64,000 nt of DNA from Deltaproteobacteria bacterium (GTDB lineage Bacteria > Myxococcota > B64-G9). The DNA lies in assembly GCA_019307065.1 (NCBI GenBank), contig JAFDKH010000006.1, forward strand, positions 1 through 64,000, in the 5' to 3' direction. The notes under the pieces were generated by a model. It was not told the DNA's origin, did not search any database, and was given only the letters and a program-made list of their open reading frames with translations. Position 1 is the first letter of the stretch, and every line of letters starts with the position of its first letter. This document shows positions 27,989-37,700 of this stretch, one piece after another. The position numbers and the translations under genes are program-made.

Positions 27989-30328
27989 TTACTTAATTAA
28001 ATACTTTTTCAGCTCGCTGTCAGATACCGTATCACGGCCATCCGGCCCGACAACGATTGCCCGGTTTTTGCCGACTACGATGGTAACCCGCTGGCCGAGT
28101 CCAAACAGCCTTTTGAGCTTCTTGGACTTTTTGAGTAGTTCGAAATAGGCCTTGGACAAGTATTTGATCTTGAGGGTCTGCATACCCGGCTTGTATTTCA
28201 AGTCTACCCAGGCCCCGGCGCGGAACTTGAAAGTATATCCGGCGACATGGCGGATGCCGGCGGCGTCGTCTTCGTCGACGGCGTCGGACTTGGCCGTTTT
28301 CATACCCTTGACGGTTTCGGCGAAGTCGACCGCGGTTGCGCCGGTGTTTTTCTCGAGTAATTTCGACTCTTCCCGGTGATAAGCCTGGAAGCGCGATCTG
28401 GCTTTCTTGGCCTTGGCCCGCGGCGGCGGGGGGGCCATCACCGACGGAGCGATGGCTCCTTCAGCCTCGAGACCGCCGAGTACATCGGCCGACGGACTGC
28501 TGGATGAATCGGCACTCTTGGTTGCAACTCTGCCCCAGCCGGGCCGCGTGCGCCTAATCGGGCCGCGCGGAGTAGGCCGCGGAATAACCGGCTGCGAGGG
28601 TCGGGCGACAACCTGATCTTCGGTAACCAGATATGAAGTGTAGGGCGTTACGATGCCATAGCGTTTGGAGAGCCGGATGACTTCATCAACCAGCTCTTTC
28701 TTCTCGCCGCCCAGCCGGATGTTGTCGAGCAGAAATCCGATTTTTCTAGTGGCCCACAGGCGGGGAATGAAATCGTGTTCGGATGCCTTTTTGGGAAACC
28801 TGCCTTCGAAGACGAATTTCTTGGTTTTATCGCCGACCTTGCCGCGCAGGGTCAGAGCAGTGTGGCCTCTGTTGCGGTAGCGGCCAAAAACCAACAGCTG
28901 CGAACCCTTGAACAGGTCGCTCAGGCGTTTCGGCAAAACGTCGTACTCATGAATGGAGCCGAAGTCCATGTTCAAATCGGACAAAACCGGAAAACTGACT
29001 TTGTTGTAAAAAGCGGACAGTTTTTGTTCAATCTCTTCGTTGGGTTTTGCGTAGGTGGATTCGGCGAAATTTTCGGAAGAGATTTTATCCAGCAAGTGGG
29101 TGTTGATTTCGTTGCCTATTCCAAAGACGAAAACCCTGGCCGAGACGCGGTTGCCCTTGCGGCTATGCGCCAAAATCGATTTTGGATTGGTCTCGCCCAC
29201 GGTTGGGTGCCCATCGGTCATGAAGACAATCAAGTTGGGTTCTTTGGAGTTCTTATGGACCGCCAAGGCAGTTGTCAAGGCCTCGTCGATAGCGGTCCCC
29301 CCGGCGGCTTCTATACGGTTGACGAAGTTCAAGGCGCGCTGGATGTTGGCCTTGGAAGCCGAGGAGGGAGTCTTCTGAAAGGCCTCTACATCGGTTGAGA
29401 AACGGATCAGGTTGAATCGATCGTCCGGATTGAGCTTATTGAGACAGTATTTGAGTGCTTTTTTGGCGTGGCGGATCTTGGCTCCAGCCATTGAGCCCGA
29501 AGTGTCGATAACGAAAGTAATATGTTTGCCGATTATCTCGCGACTGGTGTACTCGCTCTTGGGTGAAACCATCAACATGAAGAACCCCGGCTCGCCGGGT
29601 TCGCGATAGGTCAGCAGGTTCATGCCGATGTCTTTTTCGCTGACCGTGTAAAACAGTTCGAAGTCACGGTCTAAAACCGCAGCGTTTTTCTCGAACCCGG
29701 CGCTGGCATGGTGATCGTCTTTTTTACGGGTGTAGATTTCGTGAGAGGGTGAATAGATTGTTTTGATTGGCGTCTTGGATGAGATCTTCACCGACAGCGT
29801 AAAATCCTTCATCGTGCGTGAAGATGACCGATCGGTTCGCATCGGATACGAGAATTTATTGACCCCGCCCTCGAACGGCAGCAGTTGAGTGAATTCGATT
29901 TCAATCCGGGCCTCGCCGCGTTTCGGGACAGGATATACCCGGGCTTGAAACAAGTCGCGCCCTAGATATTCCAAGAGCCCCGGGTCTTTCATGCGCCGCA
30001 CAATACCTTCGTAGATATTACGCGCCCGGTTTTTTTCCAGGACTTCACCCTTGGTTTTCTTGCCATTCATGTAGAGATAGAAATCTGAAACAGTGGCGCC
30101 CTTGGGTAACGGGAAGATATAGGTCGCCTCGAGATCGCGATTGGTGTGATTGACGAATACTTGATCGACGTGGGTGACCGCGACTCGATCTGTTATTTTT
30201 ACTTCGGCCCGATGATACTTGATCGCCAGGGGACCTATCGAGCGGTCCTTGGGAATCATCAGCCCGGTGGCCGAGGCCAGCGAGGGTAGCATTAGAATCA
30301 GGGTTGACATTATCCAGAATCGTTTCAT
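27989..30328 (-). CDS. VIT and von Willebrand A domain protein
   Basis: The 779-residue exported protein has a signal peptide (cleavage near ASA/T), a VIT domain (about 22-155, with VTHVDQVFVN and the IFPLPKGA turn) and a VWA domain starting near 265. The metal-ion-dependent adhesion site DTSGSM lies at 275-280, with the Thr/Asp loop in FMTDGHP. This pairing is the core of inter-alpha-trypsin-inhibitor heavy chains and their bacterial relatives, which bind other proteins or the matrix. The C-terminal third is charged and ends in a small beta domain. Its substrate is unknown. It is divergent from the gene at 30520. Confidence 0.85.
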   Translation of the reverse strand: MKRFWIMSTLILMLPSLASATGLMIPKDRSIGPLAIKYHRAEVKITDRVAVTHVDQVFVNHTNRDLEATYIFPLPKGATVSDFYLYMNGKKTKGEVLEKNRARNIYEGIVRRMKDPGLLEYLGRDLFQARVYPVPKRGEARIEIEFTQLLPFEGGVNKFSYPMRTDRSSSRTMKDFTLSVKISSKTPIKTIYSPSHEIYTRKKDDHHASAGFEKNAAVLDRDFELFYTVSEKDIGMNLLTYREPGEPGFFMLMVSPKSEYTSREIIGKHITFVIDTSGSMAGAKIRHAKKALKYCLNKLNPDDRFNLIRFSTDVEAFQKTPSSASKANIQRALNFVNRIEAAGGTAIDEALTTALAVHKNSKEPNLIVFMTDGHPTVGETNPKSILAHSRKGNRVSARVFVFGIGNEINTHLLDKISSENFAESTYAKPNEEIEQKLSAFYNKVSFPVLSDLNMDFGSIHEYDVLPKRLSDLFKGSQLLVFGRYRNRGHTALTLRGKVGDKTKKFVFEGRFPKKASEHDFIPRLWATRKIGFLLDNIRLGGEKKELVDEVIRLSKRYGIVTPYTSYLVTEDQVVARPSQPVIPRPTPRGPIRRTRPGWGRVATKSADSSSSPSADVLGGLEAEGAIAPSVMAPPPPRAKAKKARSRFQAYHREESKLLEKNTGATAVDFAETVKGMKTAKSDAVDEDDAAGIRHVAGYTFKFRAGAWVDLKYKPGMQTLKIKYLSKAYFELLKKSKKLKRLFGLGQRVTIVVGKNRAIVVGPDGRDTVSDSELKKYLIK

Positions 30329-30416
30329 TGAGTTCTTCCTCCGGTTTTTTTGAAACTTTCATTTATAGTAAAAGAATCACCAGTTTATTCAGCCTTTTGG
30401 CATGAGTTCTGTATTA

Positions 30417-30438
30417 CTGACGTGTCAAAACATGTCAG
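30417..30438. promoter_or_regulatory. Dyad-symmetric element in a divergent promoter region
   Basis: Two 9-bp arms (CTGACGTGT and ACATGTCAG) match at 8 of 9 positions around a 4-nt centre. The element also holds TGTCA-N5-TGTCA as a direct repeat. It lies between the divergent VIT/VWA and 30520 genes, where an operator would be expected. Confidence 0.35.
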
Positions 30439-30519
30439 GATCTCAGGATATGTTGATCTGTATCATAAACTCGGCTACCTTCAGCAAGGGATAAAATCCG
30501 CCAAGTCCAGGGAGAATCC

Positions 30520-31389
30520 ATGAAGCATAAACTTTTATTTACCTCTTGTCTGTCGATCATATGTCTTCTTTTTGCCCAGGCAGTTGGTTTTGCTGCAGAA
30601 TCGGTGCAACTGCGCTATAAATTTCAAAAGGGTGAGACTCAGACATATCGAGTTCAAGTCAATCAAAGCTCTGAAATTACTAGCGATATGGTGCCGGGCG
30701 CGACCAAGAAGATGTCGATCCGAACTGATGTCGAATTGGCGCAGAAAATCCTCGATGTAAAGGATGGTTCGGCCTCGATCGAGATGGGTTTTAACAAATT
30801 CTTAGCAGACCAGGTTATCGGTGGAAAAAGACAAGCGATTGACGGGACTGAGGGAATAAAGAAAATTCGTTTGGGTTTGCAAATGTCCCAACTCGGCCAG
30901 ATGTTCAAAGCAACCCTGCTCAACCCGGATGAAATTGACGAGCCGGCCCGCTTGGCGGCCGATTCAATGCGTCGTTCGATCACGCAAAACTCTATAGTCT
31001 TGCCGGAAAAAGCCTTGAGTCCCGGTGACAGCTGGAAAATCGAAAAAGTTGTGCCGGCCAACCTGCCGGGCGCTAAAAATATAAAGATGAAATTGACCAG
31101 CGCCTATACGCTGCTAAGTTTCGAAAAGGTTGCGGGAAAAGCCTGTGCCAAGATTCAGACTGAAGTCAGCCTGACACTCAAAGGCAAGGCCGAACAGGCT
31201 GGAGTTCCTATAGAGGCCGACTTGAGTGGATCGGGCAAAGGTGTCAGCCTGTTCGCTGTCGATTCGGGATGCGTGCTAAACAGCCAGGCAAAATTGCAGA
31301 TTAGTGGCGACATAAAAGCTACGTCGCAGGGCCAGAAAGTCAAGACGCATGTCAAGGTTGACCTGGAAATAAGGATGGCCAAGAAATGA
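30520..31389 (+). CDS. Periplasmic beta-rich protein of unknown function
   Basis: The 289-residue product has a Sec signal (cleavage near GFAA/E). The mature part is an even series of beta strands with KGETQTYRVQVNQ near its start and no cysteine cluster or catalytic motif. It resembles the DUF6263-type exported proteins, but I am not sure of that assignment. GGGAG precedes the ATG. Its last codons overlap the ogt start by ATGA, so a DNA-repair gene is coupled to an envelope gene, an unusual pairing with no clear functional link. Confidence 0.65.
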   Translation: MKHKLLFTSCLSIICLLFAQAVGFAAESVQLRYKFQKGETQTYRVQVNQSSEITSDMVPGATKKMSIRTDVELAQKILDVKDGSASIEMGFNKFLADQVIGGKRQAIDGTEGIKKIRLGLQMSQLGQMFKATLLNPDEIDEPARLAADSMRRSITQNSIVLPEKALSPGDSWKIEKVVPANLPGAKNIKMKLTSAYTLLSFEKVAGKACAKIQTEVSLTLKGKAEQAGVPIEADLSGSGKGVSLFAVDSGCVLNSQAKLQISGDIKATSQGQKVKTHVKVDLEIRMAKK

Positions 31390-31946
31390 AACCTGAACTG
31401 GAACGTGTGGCAATCGCTTACATCGCCGGCGGGCCGCTACGGCGGGTGTGGATTGCCGCGACACAGACCGAAGTTGTTCAGGTCGGCCTGGCTGGTTCTA
31501 AAAAACGTTTTATCCAGGAGCTGAAGAATCAAAATTACACTCCTGGCGGGCCTGATAAATGGTTGGCCAAGGCTGCTCGCCAGCTGACCGAATACCTGGC
31601 CGGCAAACGGCGCGTATTCTCCCTGGCAGTCAGCCTGCCCGCCGGGCCGCCTTTTTCGAGGCGGGTGTTTCAGCTATTGAGAAAAGTACCCTATGGAACC
31701 ACGCTTACTTACCAACAGCTTGCCCGGCGAGCCGCCAGCCCAAAGGCCAGTCGGGCGGTCGGCAACATCATGGCGGCCAACCCGCTGCCTTTGATTATTC
31801 CTTGTCATCGGGTAGTGGCTACTGCGGGCCTTGGGGGTTTTGGCGGGGGTCTGAAGATGAAGCAGGCCCTTCTGGATATGGAAGGGGCCCGGCTCAGGTT
31901 TCGGGCACCCAGACCGTCTCGCAACCGAACTGCACCTCGATCGTAG
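31386..31946 (+). CDS. ogt: Methylated-DNA-protein cysteine methyltransferase
   Basis: The suicide repair protein takes alkyl groups from O6-alkylguanine onto its own cysteine. In this 186-residue copy the active site PCHRV (Cys140), the arginine finger SKASRAVGN (about 118-127), and the final LLDMEGA helix are intact. The last roughly 17 residues (LRFRAPRPSRN and on) are read from the opposite strand of the downstream lipoprotein gene and look like a recent extension: similarity to a partial ogt copy at 33271 stops at 31892. That suggests the original C-terminus was replaced when the lipoprotein gene arrived. Confidence 0.9.
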   Translation: MKPELERVAIAYIAGGPLRRVWIAATQTEVVQVGLAGSKKRFIQELKNQNYTPGGPDKWLAKAARQLTEYLAGKRRVFSLAVSLPAGPPFSRRVFQLLRKVPYGTTLTYQQLARRAASPKASRAVGNIMAANPLPLIIPCHRVVATAGLGGFGGGLKMKQALLDMEGARLRFRAPRPSRNRTAPRS

Positions 31947-33087
31947 CCCCCTGGTTGCCCTGGATCCACTCGCAGGTCTGCGGGCAAATGCGAATCAAGG
32001 TGGGGTTGTCCGGGTCGTCGTAGTACCAGCCGTGTTCCACTCCCAAGCACTTGTCGGCCGAGGCGACGCGTCCGATCAAGAAAGTGTTGCCGGACCCGTC
32101 GGAGTACTTTACGTTGACCAGCCCGGGATCCAGCTCCAGCTCATCAGGCGGCTCGGGGATGGCCCACTCGCAGCTGAGTCGGGCGCTTTCGATCACCGCC
32201 GTGGCCAGTTCGTTGAAGACCGGGTCGAAGTCCTGCAGGCACATGTCGCCGGAGACGCCTGAGGTCATCTGCACCAGTTCCTTGTACTGCACCCCCTCGC
32301 CGTCGGGGGCGGAGAAGATGCAGCAAGGCTCGTCGTCGCTGATCGCGCAGGCGTCATCCTTGTTCAAGTAGGAGAAGATGCCGTGGAACTGGTAGCCTTC
32401 GAATCGGCTGTCTAAAGCCAAGAAGGCCGTGTTGAACTGTGTAGCACTCCAGTCGTCGTGGTCGTCGGAGACCATCACCACGTGCTTGGCCGCGTTGTCG
32501 CGAATCATGTGGCCCCAGTCGGCGTGGGTGTCGATGATGCTCTCGAAACCCTTGGTGCTCTCCACACTGGAGTCGACGTGCAGGAACTCCGGCTCGATTG
32601 AGTCGTCCAAGTTGTCTCCGCCTTCCTGGCAGGCGTCCGCGGCGCCCACCGGCGGGTCGATGCAGATCGTGTGCCAGTTGTCCTGGCGCAGGCAATCCAG
32701 GGAGTAACAGGAGATCAGCACGATGTGCAGATCCAACCCGTCCTCCTCGACCATCTCCGAAAACCGGTTCATGTTGGCCCGCACTTCCTCGATCTCGTTG
32801 TACATGCTGGGCGTGTTGTCTATGGCAATGATCAGATCAGCCGGTCCGCGCGTGTTGCGGGCGGTCTCAAACAGACCCGTACATTCTTGGAAATCGTCGG
32901 AAAATGAGCCCCCGTCGGTACGCTGCAGGGTGTCTCCCCCGTCGATGTTGGCACTTCCGTCGTCGTTGGCGCTCCCATCGTTGTTGGTGTTTCCGTCAGA
33001 ATCGCCGTTGGCTAAGTCATCGGAGCAACCGGCTGTCAAAAGACCCATTAGCAACAGGACCAATAGTTGCATCAAACAGATTTGCAT
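31894..33087 (-). CDS. VWA-domain lipoprotein, probably inserted next to ogt
   Basis: The 397-residue product has an LLTAGC lipobox (Cys21), an Asn/Asp/Gly repeat linker (SDGNTNNDGSANDDGS region), and a VWA domain with a modified adhesion site (IAIDNTPSM instead of DxSxS). A Cys-rich C-terminal part contains the CCIF and CPQTCEW segments. An adhesion or display role is likely. AGGAGG lies just before the ATG. The gene is visibly more G+C-rich in third positions than ogt and the anti-sigma gene, and it sits between ogt and a damaged second piece of ogt, which points to acquisition by insertion. Its 3' end overlaps ogt in antisense. Confidence 0.82.
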   Translation of the reverse strand: MQICLMQLLVLLLMGLLTAGCSDDLANGDSDGNTNNDGSANDDGSANIDGGDTLQRTDGGSFSDDFQECTGLFETARNTRGPADLIIAIDNTPSMYNEIEEVRANMNRFSEMVEEDGLDLHIVLISCYSLDCLRQDNWHTICIDPPVGAADACQEGGDNLDDSIEPEFLHVDSSVESTKGFESIIDTHADWGHMIRDNAAKHVVMVSDDHDDWSATQFNTAFLALDSRFEGYQFHGIFSYLNKDDACAISDDEPCCIFSAPDGEGVQYKELVQMTSGVSGDMCLQDFDPVFNELATAVIESARLSCEWAIPEPPDELELDPGLVNVKYSDGSGNTFLIGRVASADKCLGVEHGWYYDDPDNPTLIRICPQTCEWIQGNQGATIEVQFGCETVWVPET

Positions 33088-33172
33088 TTATTCCTCCTTA
33101 ATCAGTTGTTGTTTTCGATAAACCTTTTTTGTAGAGCAAGGTCCGTGCCAATCCGCCCCCGGGAATAAACGT

Positions 33173-33178
33173 ATTATA
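33173..33178 (-). promoter_or_regulatory. Candidate -10 box for the inserted VWA lipoprotein gene
   Basis: On the minus strand this reads TATAAT, about 86 nt before the ATG at 33087. No good -35 box is visible at normal spacing. Confidence 0.3.
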
Positions 33179-33224
33179 AACAAGCAGATGCAGTCAGGGC
33201 CGACTCGGCTCGGCCGGCAGGTCC

Positions 33225-33238
33225 CGACGTTTACGTCG
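33225..33238. repeat. Short perfect palindrome
   Basis: CGACGT-TT-ACGTCG forms perfect 6-bp arms in the upstream region of the VWA lipoprotein, 33 nt from the ogt remnant. It could be an operator or a trace of the insertion junction. Confidence 0.3.
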
Positions 33239-33260
33239 ATCAAGGCGACGTTATGGTCGA

Positions 33261-33350
33261 ATGAAGCTAAGGGCGGTCGGCAAGATCATGGCGGCCCTTT
33301 TGGATCTGGAAGGGGTCCGGCCGATCGTTTCAAGCGAACCTGAACGATAA
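33261..33350 (+). pseudogene. Partial ogt copy missing the active site
   Basis: A 29-codon frame (ATG 33261, TAA 33348) matches the ogt gene: 25 of 26 bases against 31753-31778, then 25 of 28 against 31865-31892. The two matching parts join at a shared GGCC, so exactly 90 bp (30 codons, including PCHRV) are missing, which keeps the frame. The encoded peptide has RAVGKIMAALLDLEGVR. It lies beyond the VWA lipoprotein gene and overlaps the anti-sigma 3' end in antisense. No function is expected. Confidence 0.85.
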
Positions 33351-33975
33351 CGCAAACCATTTTGTGCGCATCCGCCGCCGGCGGTTCGACAGGCAAGTCG
33401 AACTGGTCGAGCACCTCTCCAACCGCCGTGCGGAACTCAGTCCAGCGTTCTTCCGGTACGCACAAGTCGAGCTCCCAGGGTGCCCCCAGGCGAGTTCTGG
33501 CGGGTACTTCTCGGCCGAGTGCGCGAACCCGGCCTGCGTTGTCCCAGGTAGCTGAGGCCAGCTTGTTGATTTGAGGTATGCTGTCGACCATCACGACCGT
33601 CGGTTCTTTTTCCACAAAGAGGGTTTGCAGCTGATTTTGAAACAGAAGCAGGGTAAAGATTAAGGCTCCAACGGTCGCCAGCACAATCACCATGGCGGGC
33701 TCAAAAGGCACCATGTAGCGCTGGTCGGATCGGCGCCTTCGGGAATCGAACAAGCCGGCTTTCCTGGCCCGGCGCTTGATACGGGCTGGAAAATCTGCCG
33801 GGGCTTCCACTCGCGGCAATTGCTGGACGAGAGTCAAGGCTTGCCGCAAGAGTTCGAATTCGTTTTTACATTCCGGGCAAACGGACAAGTGCTCTTCGAT
33901 TTGTTGCTGCACATCTGTCTGGAGATTTTGCTCCAGATATTCGGACAACAGTGATTTTACTTGTTCATGTTCCAT
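33286..33975 (-). CDS. Anti-sigma factor with zinc-finger (ZAS-type) domain
   Basis: The 229-residue membrane protein has an N-terminal zinc-binding anti-sigma motif (H29-x3-C33-x2-C36), one transmembrane helix (about 88-112) and a periplasmic domain of about 115 residues. It should hold the neighbouring ECF sigma factor inactive at the membrane until a signal releases it. It starts 4 nt after the sigma gene and is co-transcribed with it. The last dozen residues (SAGPLPDPKGPP) are read antisense through the ogt remnant, so the C-terminus may have been changed by that rearrangement. Confidence 0.88.
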   Translation of the reverse strand: MEHEQVKSLLSEYLEQNLQTDVQQQIEEHLSVCPECKNEFELLRQALTLVQQLPRVEAPADFPARIKRRARKAGLFDSRRRRSDQRYMVPFEPAMVIVLATVGALIFTLLLFQNQLQTLFVEKEPTVVMVDSIPQINKLASATWDNAGRVRALGREVPARTRLGAPWELDLCVPEERWTEFRTAVGEVLDQFDLPVEPPAADAHKMVCVIVQVRLKRSAGPLPDPKGPP

Positions 33976-33979
33976 GCCG

Positions 33980-34606
33980 TTACTCGCTTTTATCCGTCAA
34001 AAATGGAGCCATCATGCGGGCCAACTCCATGCGCGCCCGATGAAGCCGGCTTTTTACTGTTCCGCCGGCCAGTCCGGTGATGGTTTGGATTTCTTCGTAA
34101 CTCAGGTGCTCGATGTCCCTCAAAATGATCAATTCGCGGTGCTCCTCCGATAACTTGTTGATTTGCTCCTGGATGATGGTCTCCATTTGTTTGGCCTCGA
34201 CCAGCCGGTCAGGACGGGGCACATCGGAGGCGACAGGTTGGTGAATGTTCTCTCCGGCCAGATCTGCCTGATGAGTGTCCTCTAACGACTGCCTGCGCTG
34301 GTAAGCGCGGCGCTTGAGAAATTTCAGCCGGTTGAGACAGTGATTACGCGTGATTCGATAAATCCAGGTCGATAAAAGGCTTTCTTCGCGAAACCGAGTG
34401 ATCGAGTTGAATATCGTGAAAAAGACTTCCTGAGCGATGTCTTCAGCCTCAGCCGTGTTGCCCATCATGCGCAGGCACAACCCGTATACTCGATCCTGAT
34501 GCAGGCGCACCAATCGTTCGAAGGCCGCCGGATCTCCACGCTTGAGCGCACGGACCAGGCGTTTTTCAAGGACTGAGGATGAAGTGCTCACTTTCATAGG
34601 CAGCAT
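33980..34606 (-). CDS. ECF-type RNA polymerase sigma factor
   Basis: The 208-residue protein has the two ECF domains: sigma region 2 (about 25-95, with DIAQEVFFTIF and STWIYRITRNHCLN) and region 4 (about 140-200, with a helix-turn-helix in LSYEEIQTITGLAGGTVKSRLHR). It directs RNA polymerase to stress-response promoters when freed from the anti-sigma factor encoded 4 nt downstream. A GGAAC/GTCAA promoter-like pair lies upstream, suggesting self-activation. A second in-frame ATG at 34597 could be the start, since neither has a strong ribosome-binding site. Confidence 0.92.
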   Translation of the reverse strand: MLPMKVSTSSSVLEKRLVRALKRGDPAAFERLVRLHQDRVYGLCLRMMGNTAEAEDIAQEVFFTIFNSITRFREESLLSTWIYRITRNHCLNRLKFLKRRAYQRRQSLEDTHQADLAGENIHQPVASDVPRPDRLVEAKQMETIIQEQINKLSEEHRELIILRDIEHLSYEEIQTITGLAGGTVKSRLHRARMELARMMAPFLTDKSE

Positions 34607-34644
34607 AAGCGTCCCGGGTCATAATCGTCAAACAACAATATTCT

Positions 34645-34673
34645 ATTGACTCCCGAGCATGGCCATACGTTCC
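34645..34673 (-). promoter_or_regulatory. Candidate ECF-type promoter of the sigma/anti-sigma operon
   Basis: On the minus strand, GGAAC (34673-34669) and GTCAAT (34650-34645) are 18 nt apart, close to the GGAACTT-N15/16-GTCTAA pattern of sigma-E-like factors. The predicted start is near 34638, 32 nt before the sigma gene. Self-regulation is usual for such operons. Confidence 0.4.
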
Positions 34674-34725
34674 AAATTTAACGTTAACATCTTGTAACAA
34701 TGGTGTTCGGGTGCAATAAATTCGC

Positions 34726-34755
34726 TTGCTCAATCGTTTAACTTGATACGATAAT
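34726..34755 (+). promoter_or_regulatory. Candidate sigma-70-type promoter for the large S41 protease
   Basis: TTGCTC (34726-34731) and GATAAT (34750-34755) are 18 nt apart, upstream of the ATG at 34800. A GGGAG ribosome-binding site lies between. Confidence 0.35.
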
Positions 34756-34799
34756 GGCGCAAGCCACTTGGTGGATGTCTCTACAGGGAGAAAAGATCA

Positions 34800-37700
34800 A
34801 TGCTTCGAGCTGAATATACCCGCAAGTTCACATGCCTGATTTTTATGGTGATTCTACTGTCAACAACAGCCGGGCGGGCTGAGCCGGAACAAGCCGAGCC
34901 GCCCTATGATTTGTCGAGAATGGAGGGATTCAGCTGGGTGTTGTTGCAGCTCAAGCAGGACTACGTTGATCCTAGTCGGGTGCGTCCGGCAGCCATGATA
35001 AGCCGGGCCCTGGAATATATCGAGCTTCGGCTGAATGAAGTCGAGATCAAGCTGGCCGCAGGGCGAGCCGATGTACAAGTCGCCGGGAAAAGCAAATCTT
35101 TTAATGTCGGTAACCCGGCCACAGTCTGGGAGATGAACTACAATCTACAGCCGATCATTGCATTTATCGGCGAAAACCTCGAGTCAAGCTCCGATCCGAA
35201 AGATGTCGAATTTGCCGCAATTGACGGAATGCTGTCCACCTTAGACCCCCATTCGAACTTGCTGCCGCCGGAGTTGTTCCGTGAGATGCAGCTGAAAACT
35301 ACCGGTGAGTTCGGTGGATTGGGAATTCGCATCACAGTTCGCAAGGGTGTTCTGACGATCATTTCGCCTTTGCCGAATACTCCGGCATCGCGCCTGGGCC
35401 TCAAGGCCCTTGATCAGATTGTGCGCATTGGTGATCAGTCGACAGAAAACATGGCCCTGGATGAGGCGGTCAGTCTGCTGCGCGGCGAGCCCGAGAGTAA
35501 AGTGGCCATTTGGATCATGCGTCAGGGCTGGAGCGAGCCGCATAAATATTTGATAACCCGGAAGACAATCCGGGTCAGGTCGATCGTCTCGAAACTGATG
35601 GATCACCGAATTGGTTACCTTCAGATTCAGGATTTTGGGCGACATACGGCTGGAGACATGCTCAGGCATCTTTCGGACATGAAGCGCAAGGCCAAGGGTC
35701 TCAGGGGCTTGATTGTCGATCTGCGCAACAACGCCGGGGGGTTGATGAAGGCGGCCGTCCAGGCAGCCGACATGTTTCTTGAGCGCGGTATCATTGTGGC
35801 TACGGTGGCCTACAGCGAGGATAGTACCGAAGAACAGAAAATCCAGAAAAGCCGTGAGGAAAAACGGGCTCGCGAAGACGGCGTCGACCGCGAACTTCCG
35901 ATTGTGGTATTGATTAACTCGGGTAGTGCCTCGGCATCGGAAATTTTGGCCGGAGCACTGAAAAACCTCGACCGCGCCGTTTTAATGGGTGAACAGACTT
36001 TCGGCAAGGGCACGGTCCAGATCCTGAACGACCGTGTGCCGGACTCAGTTGATGGAGCTTGTCTGAAGTTGACCGTGGCCGAATATCTGATTCCTGGAGA
36101 TGTTTCCATTCAGGAAGTCGGAGTTACCCCGGACATTCAGCTGGTTCCGATGGTGCTCGATAAAGATGGTATCCAGGCCTTTTCTAAACGATTCAGGTTT
36201 CGTGAAGAAGATATTCCGGCCCACCTGAAGAAACATGGCACTAAAAAACTGTTGCCGGCCGAAACTATCCATTACGTGTTTGACGAAGAAAAAAAAGCAG
36301 GCCAGGACAAGGATGACGAACCACCTCTGGACGACGGGGGCTTCAAGGAAGACTTTGAAGTCAGGTTGGCCCGAGATCTCTTGCTGAAAGTGGATTCGCC
36401 CAAGGGCTCGGCTATGCTCGACGAGGCGATGGGTTTCTTGAGAGAGGTGCAAAAGAGCGAACAGAAAAAGCTCGAAGTAGGGATGAAAAAATTAGGAGTC
36501 GACTGGTCGGCCGGCACGACTGGTGAAGTGCAGAGCGACGTTTCTTTCAAGCTTAGCGGAGAAGGCGTTGACGATCAGGGACAGGCCCTGGCTGACAAGA
36601 AAGCCAGCATGCGGCTGGAAGTAACCAACCGAGGTTCGTCGCCTTTTTACCGGTTGCGAGCTGAGTCAAAATCCAAATTCGGCTTGTTTGACCGGCGCGA
36701 GTTCCTTTTTGGACGAATCGACCCGGGCGAGACCAAGACCTGGGAAGTGCCGATCAAGATTCCGCGCGGGACCGCAAATCGGACGGATGAAGTCCGTTTT
36801 ACCTTCCAGTGTGAAGGCGGCCAGCCGCCCAAGCCGCTCGAAACGACTATCAGCACGCAAGGTTTCGAGCGGCCGGCTTTTGGTTTCAGTTGGCGGGCAA
36901 AAGACCCCAAGGGCAACGGCGATGACCTGATCCAGCCGGGCGAGAAGATTGAGCTGGAAATAGCGGTTCACAATCTCGGCCAAGGCAAGGCCTTCAAGGT
37001 CAAGGCTCTGTTGAAGAACAAGGCCGGTAAAGATCTTTTTCTACAGGCGGGCAAAGGACGCCTGGTGCTTAATGAAATACCCGCAGGTCAGACAGCTAGA
37101 AGTTCTTTCCATTTCAATGTGCGCAAAGACACCAAGAAAAAAGAACTGCCGGTCGAGCTGACCATTTGGGATTCCGATTTGGGAACTACCCAGGTTGCCA
37201 AGATTAAGCTTCCGCTGTTTCATGAGAGCCGCAAAAGGGCCAGCAAGGTAAGAACCGGGCTGAAAATAAAACGAGCCCGAGCCGAGATCCGGGCCGGGGC
37301 TGATCAAAAGTCACCCCTGGTGGCGTTCGCTAAAAAAGGTGCGGTCTTGTTGGCCGATCGCCGCCTGGGCAAATGGTATCGGATTCGAGGAAACAAAGAT
37401 TCACTGGGCTGGATAAATGCCGATTTAGTCAAAAAGGTTTCTGCCCGCAAGGCCAAGCCGGCCGGGCCGGGAAACCTGCTCGCATTTCATCAATTCACTC
37501 CGCCGAGTATCCATATTGATAAGACACCCAACATTGTAAAAGATGACACTAGTTTGGTGTTGTCCGGACGGGTCGAAGATAATGATCAAGATATCCGCGA
37601 TGTGGCTGTTTGGGTCGGCAACGAAAAAGTCTATCTCCAGTCGGGTGCCCGGGAAAAGAACCCACGTTCGGTGCCCTTCACCGTCAAAGTGAAGCTGAAA

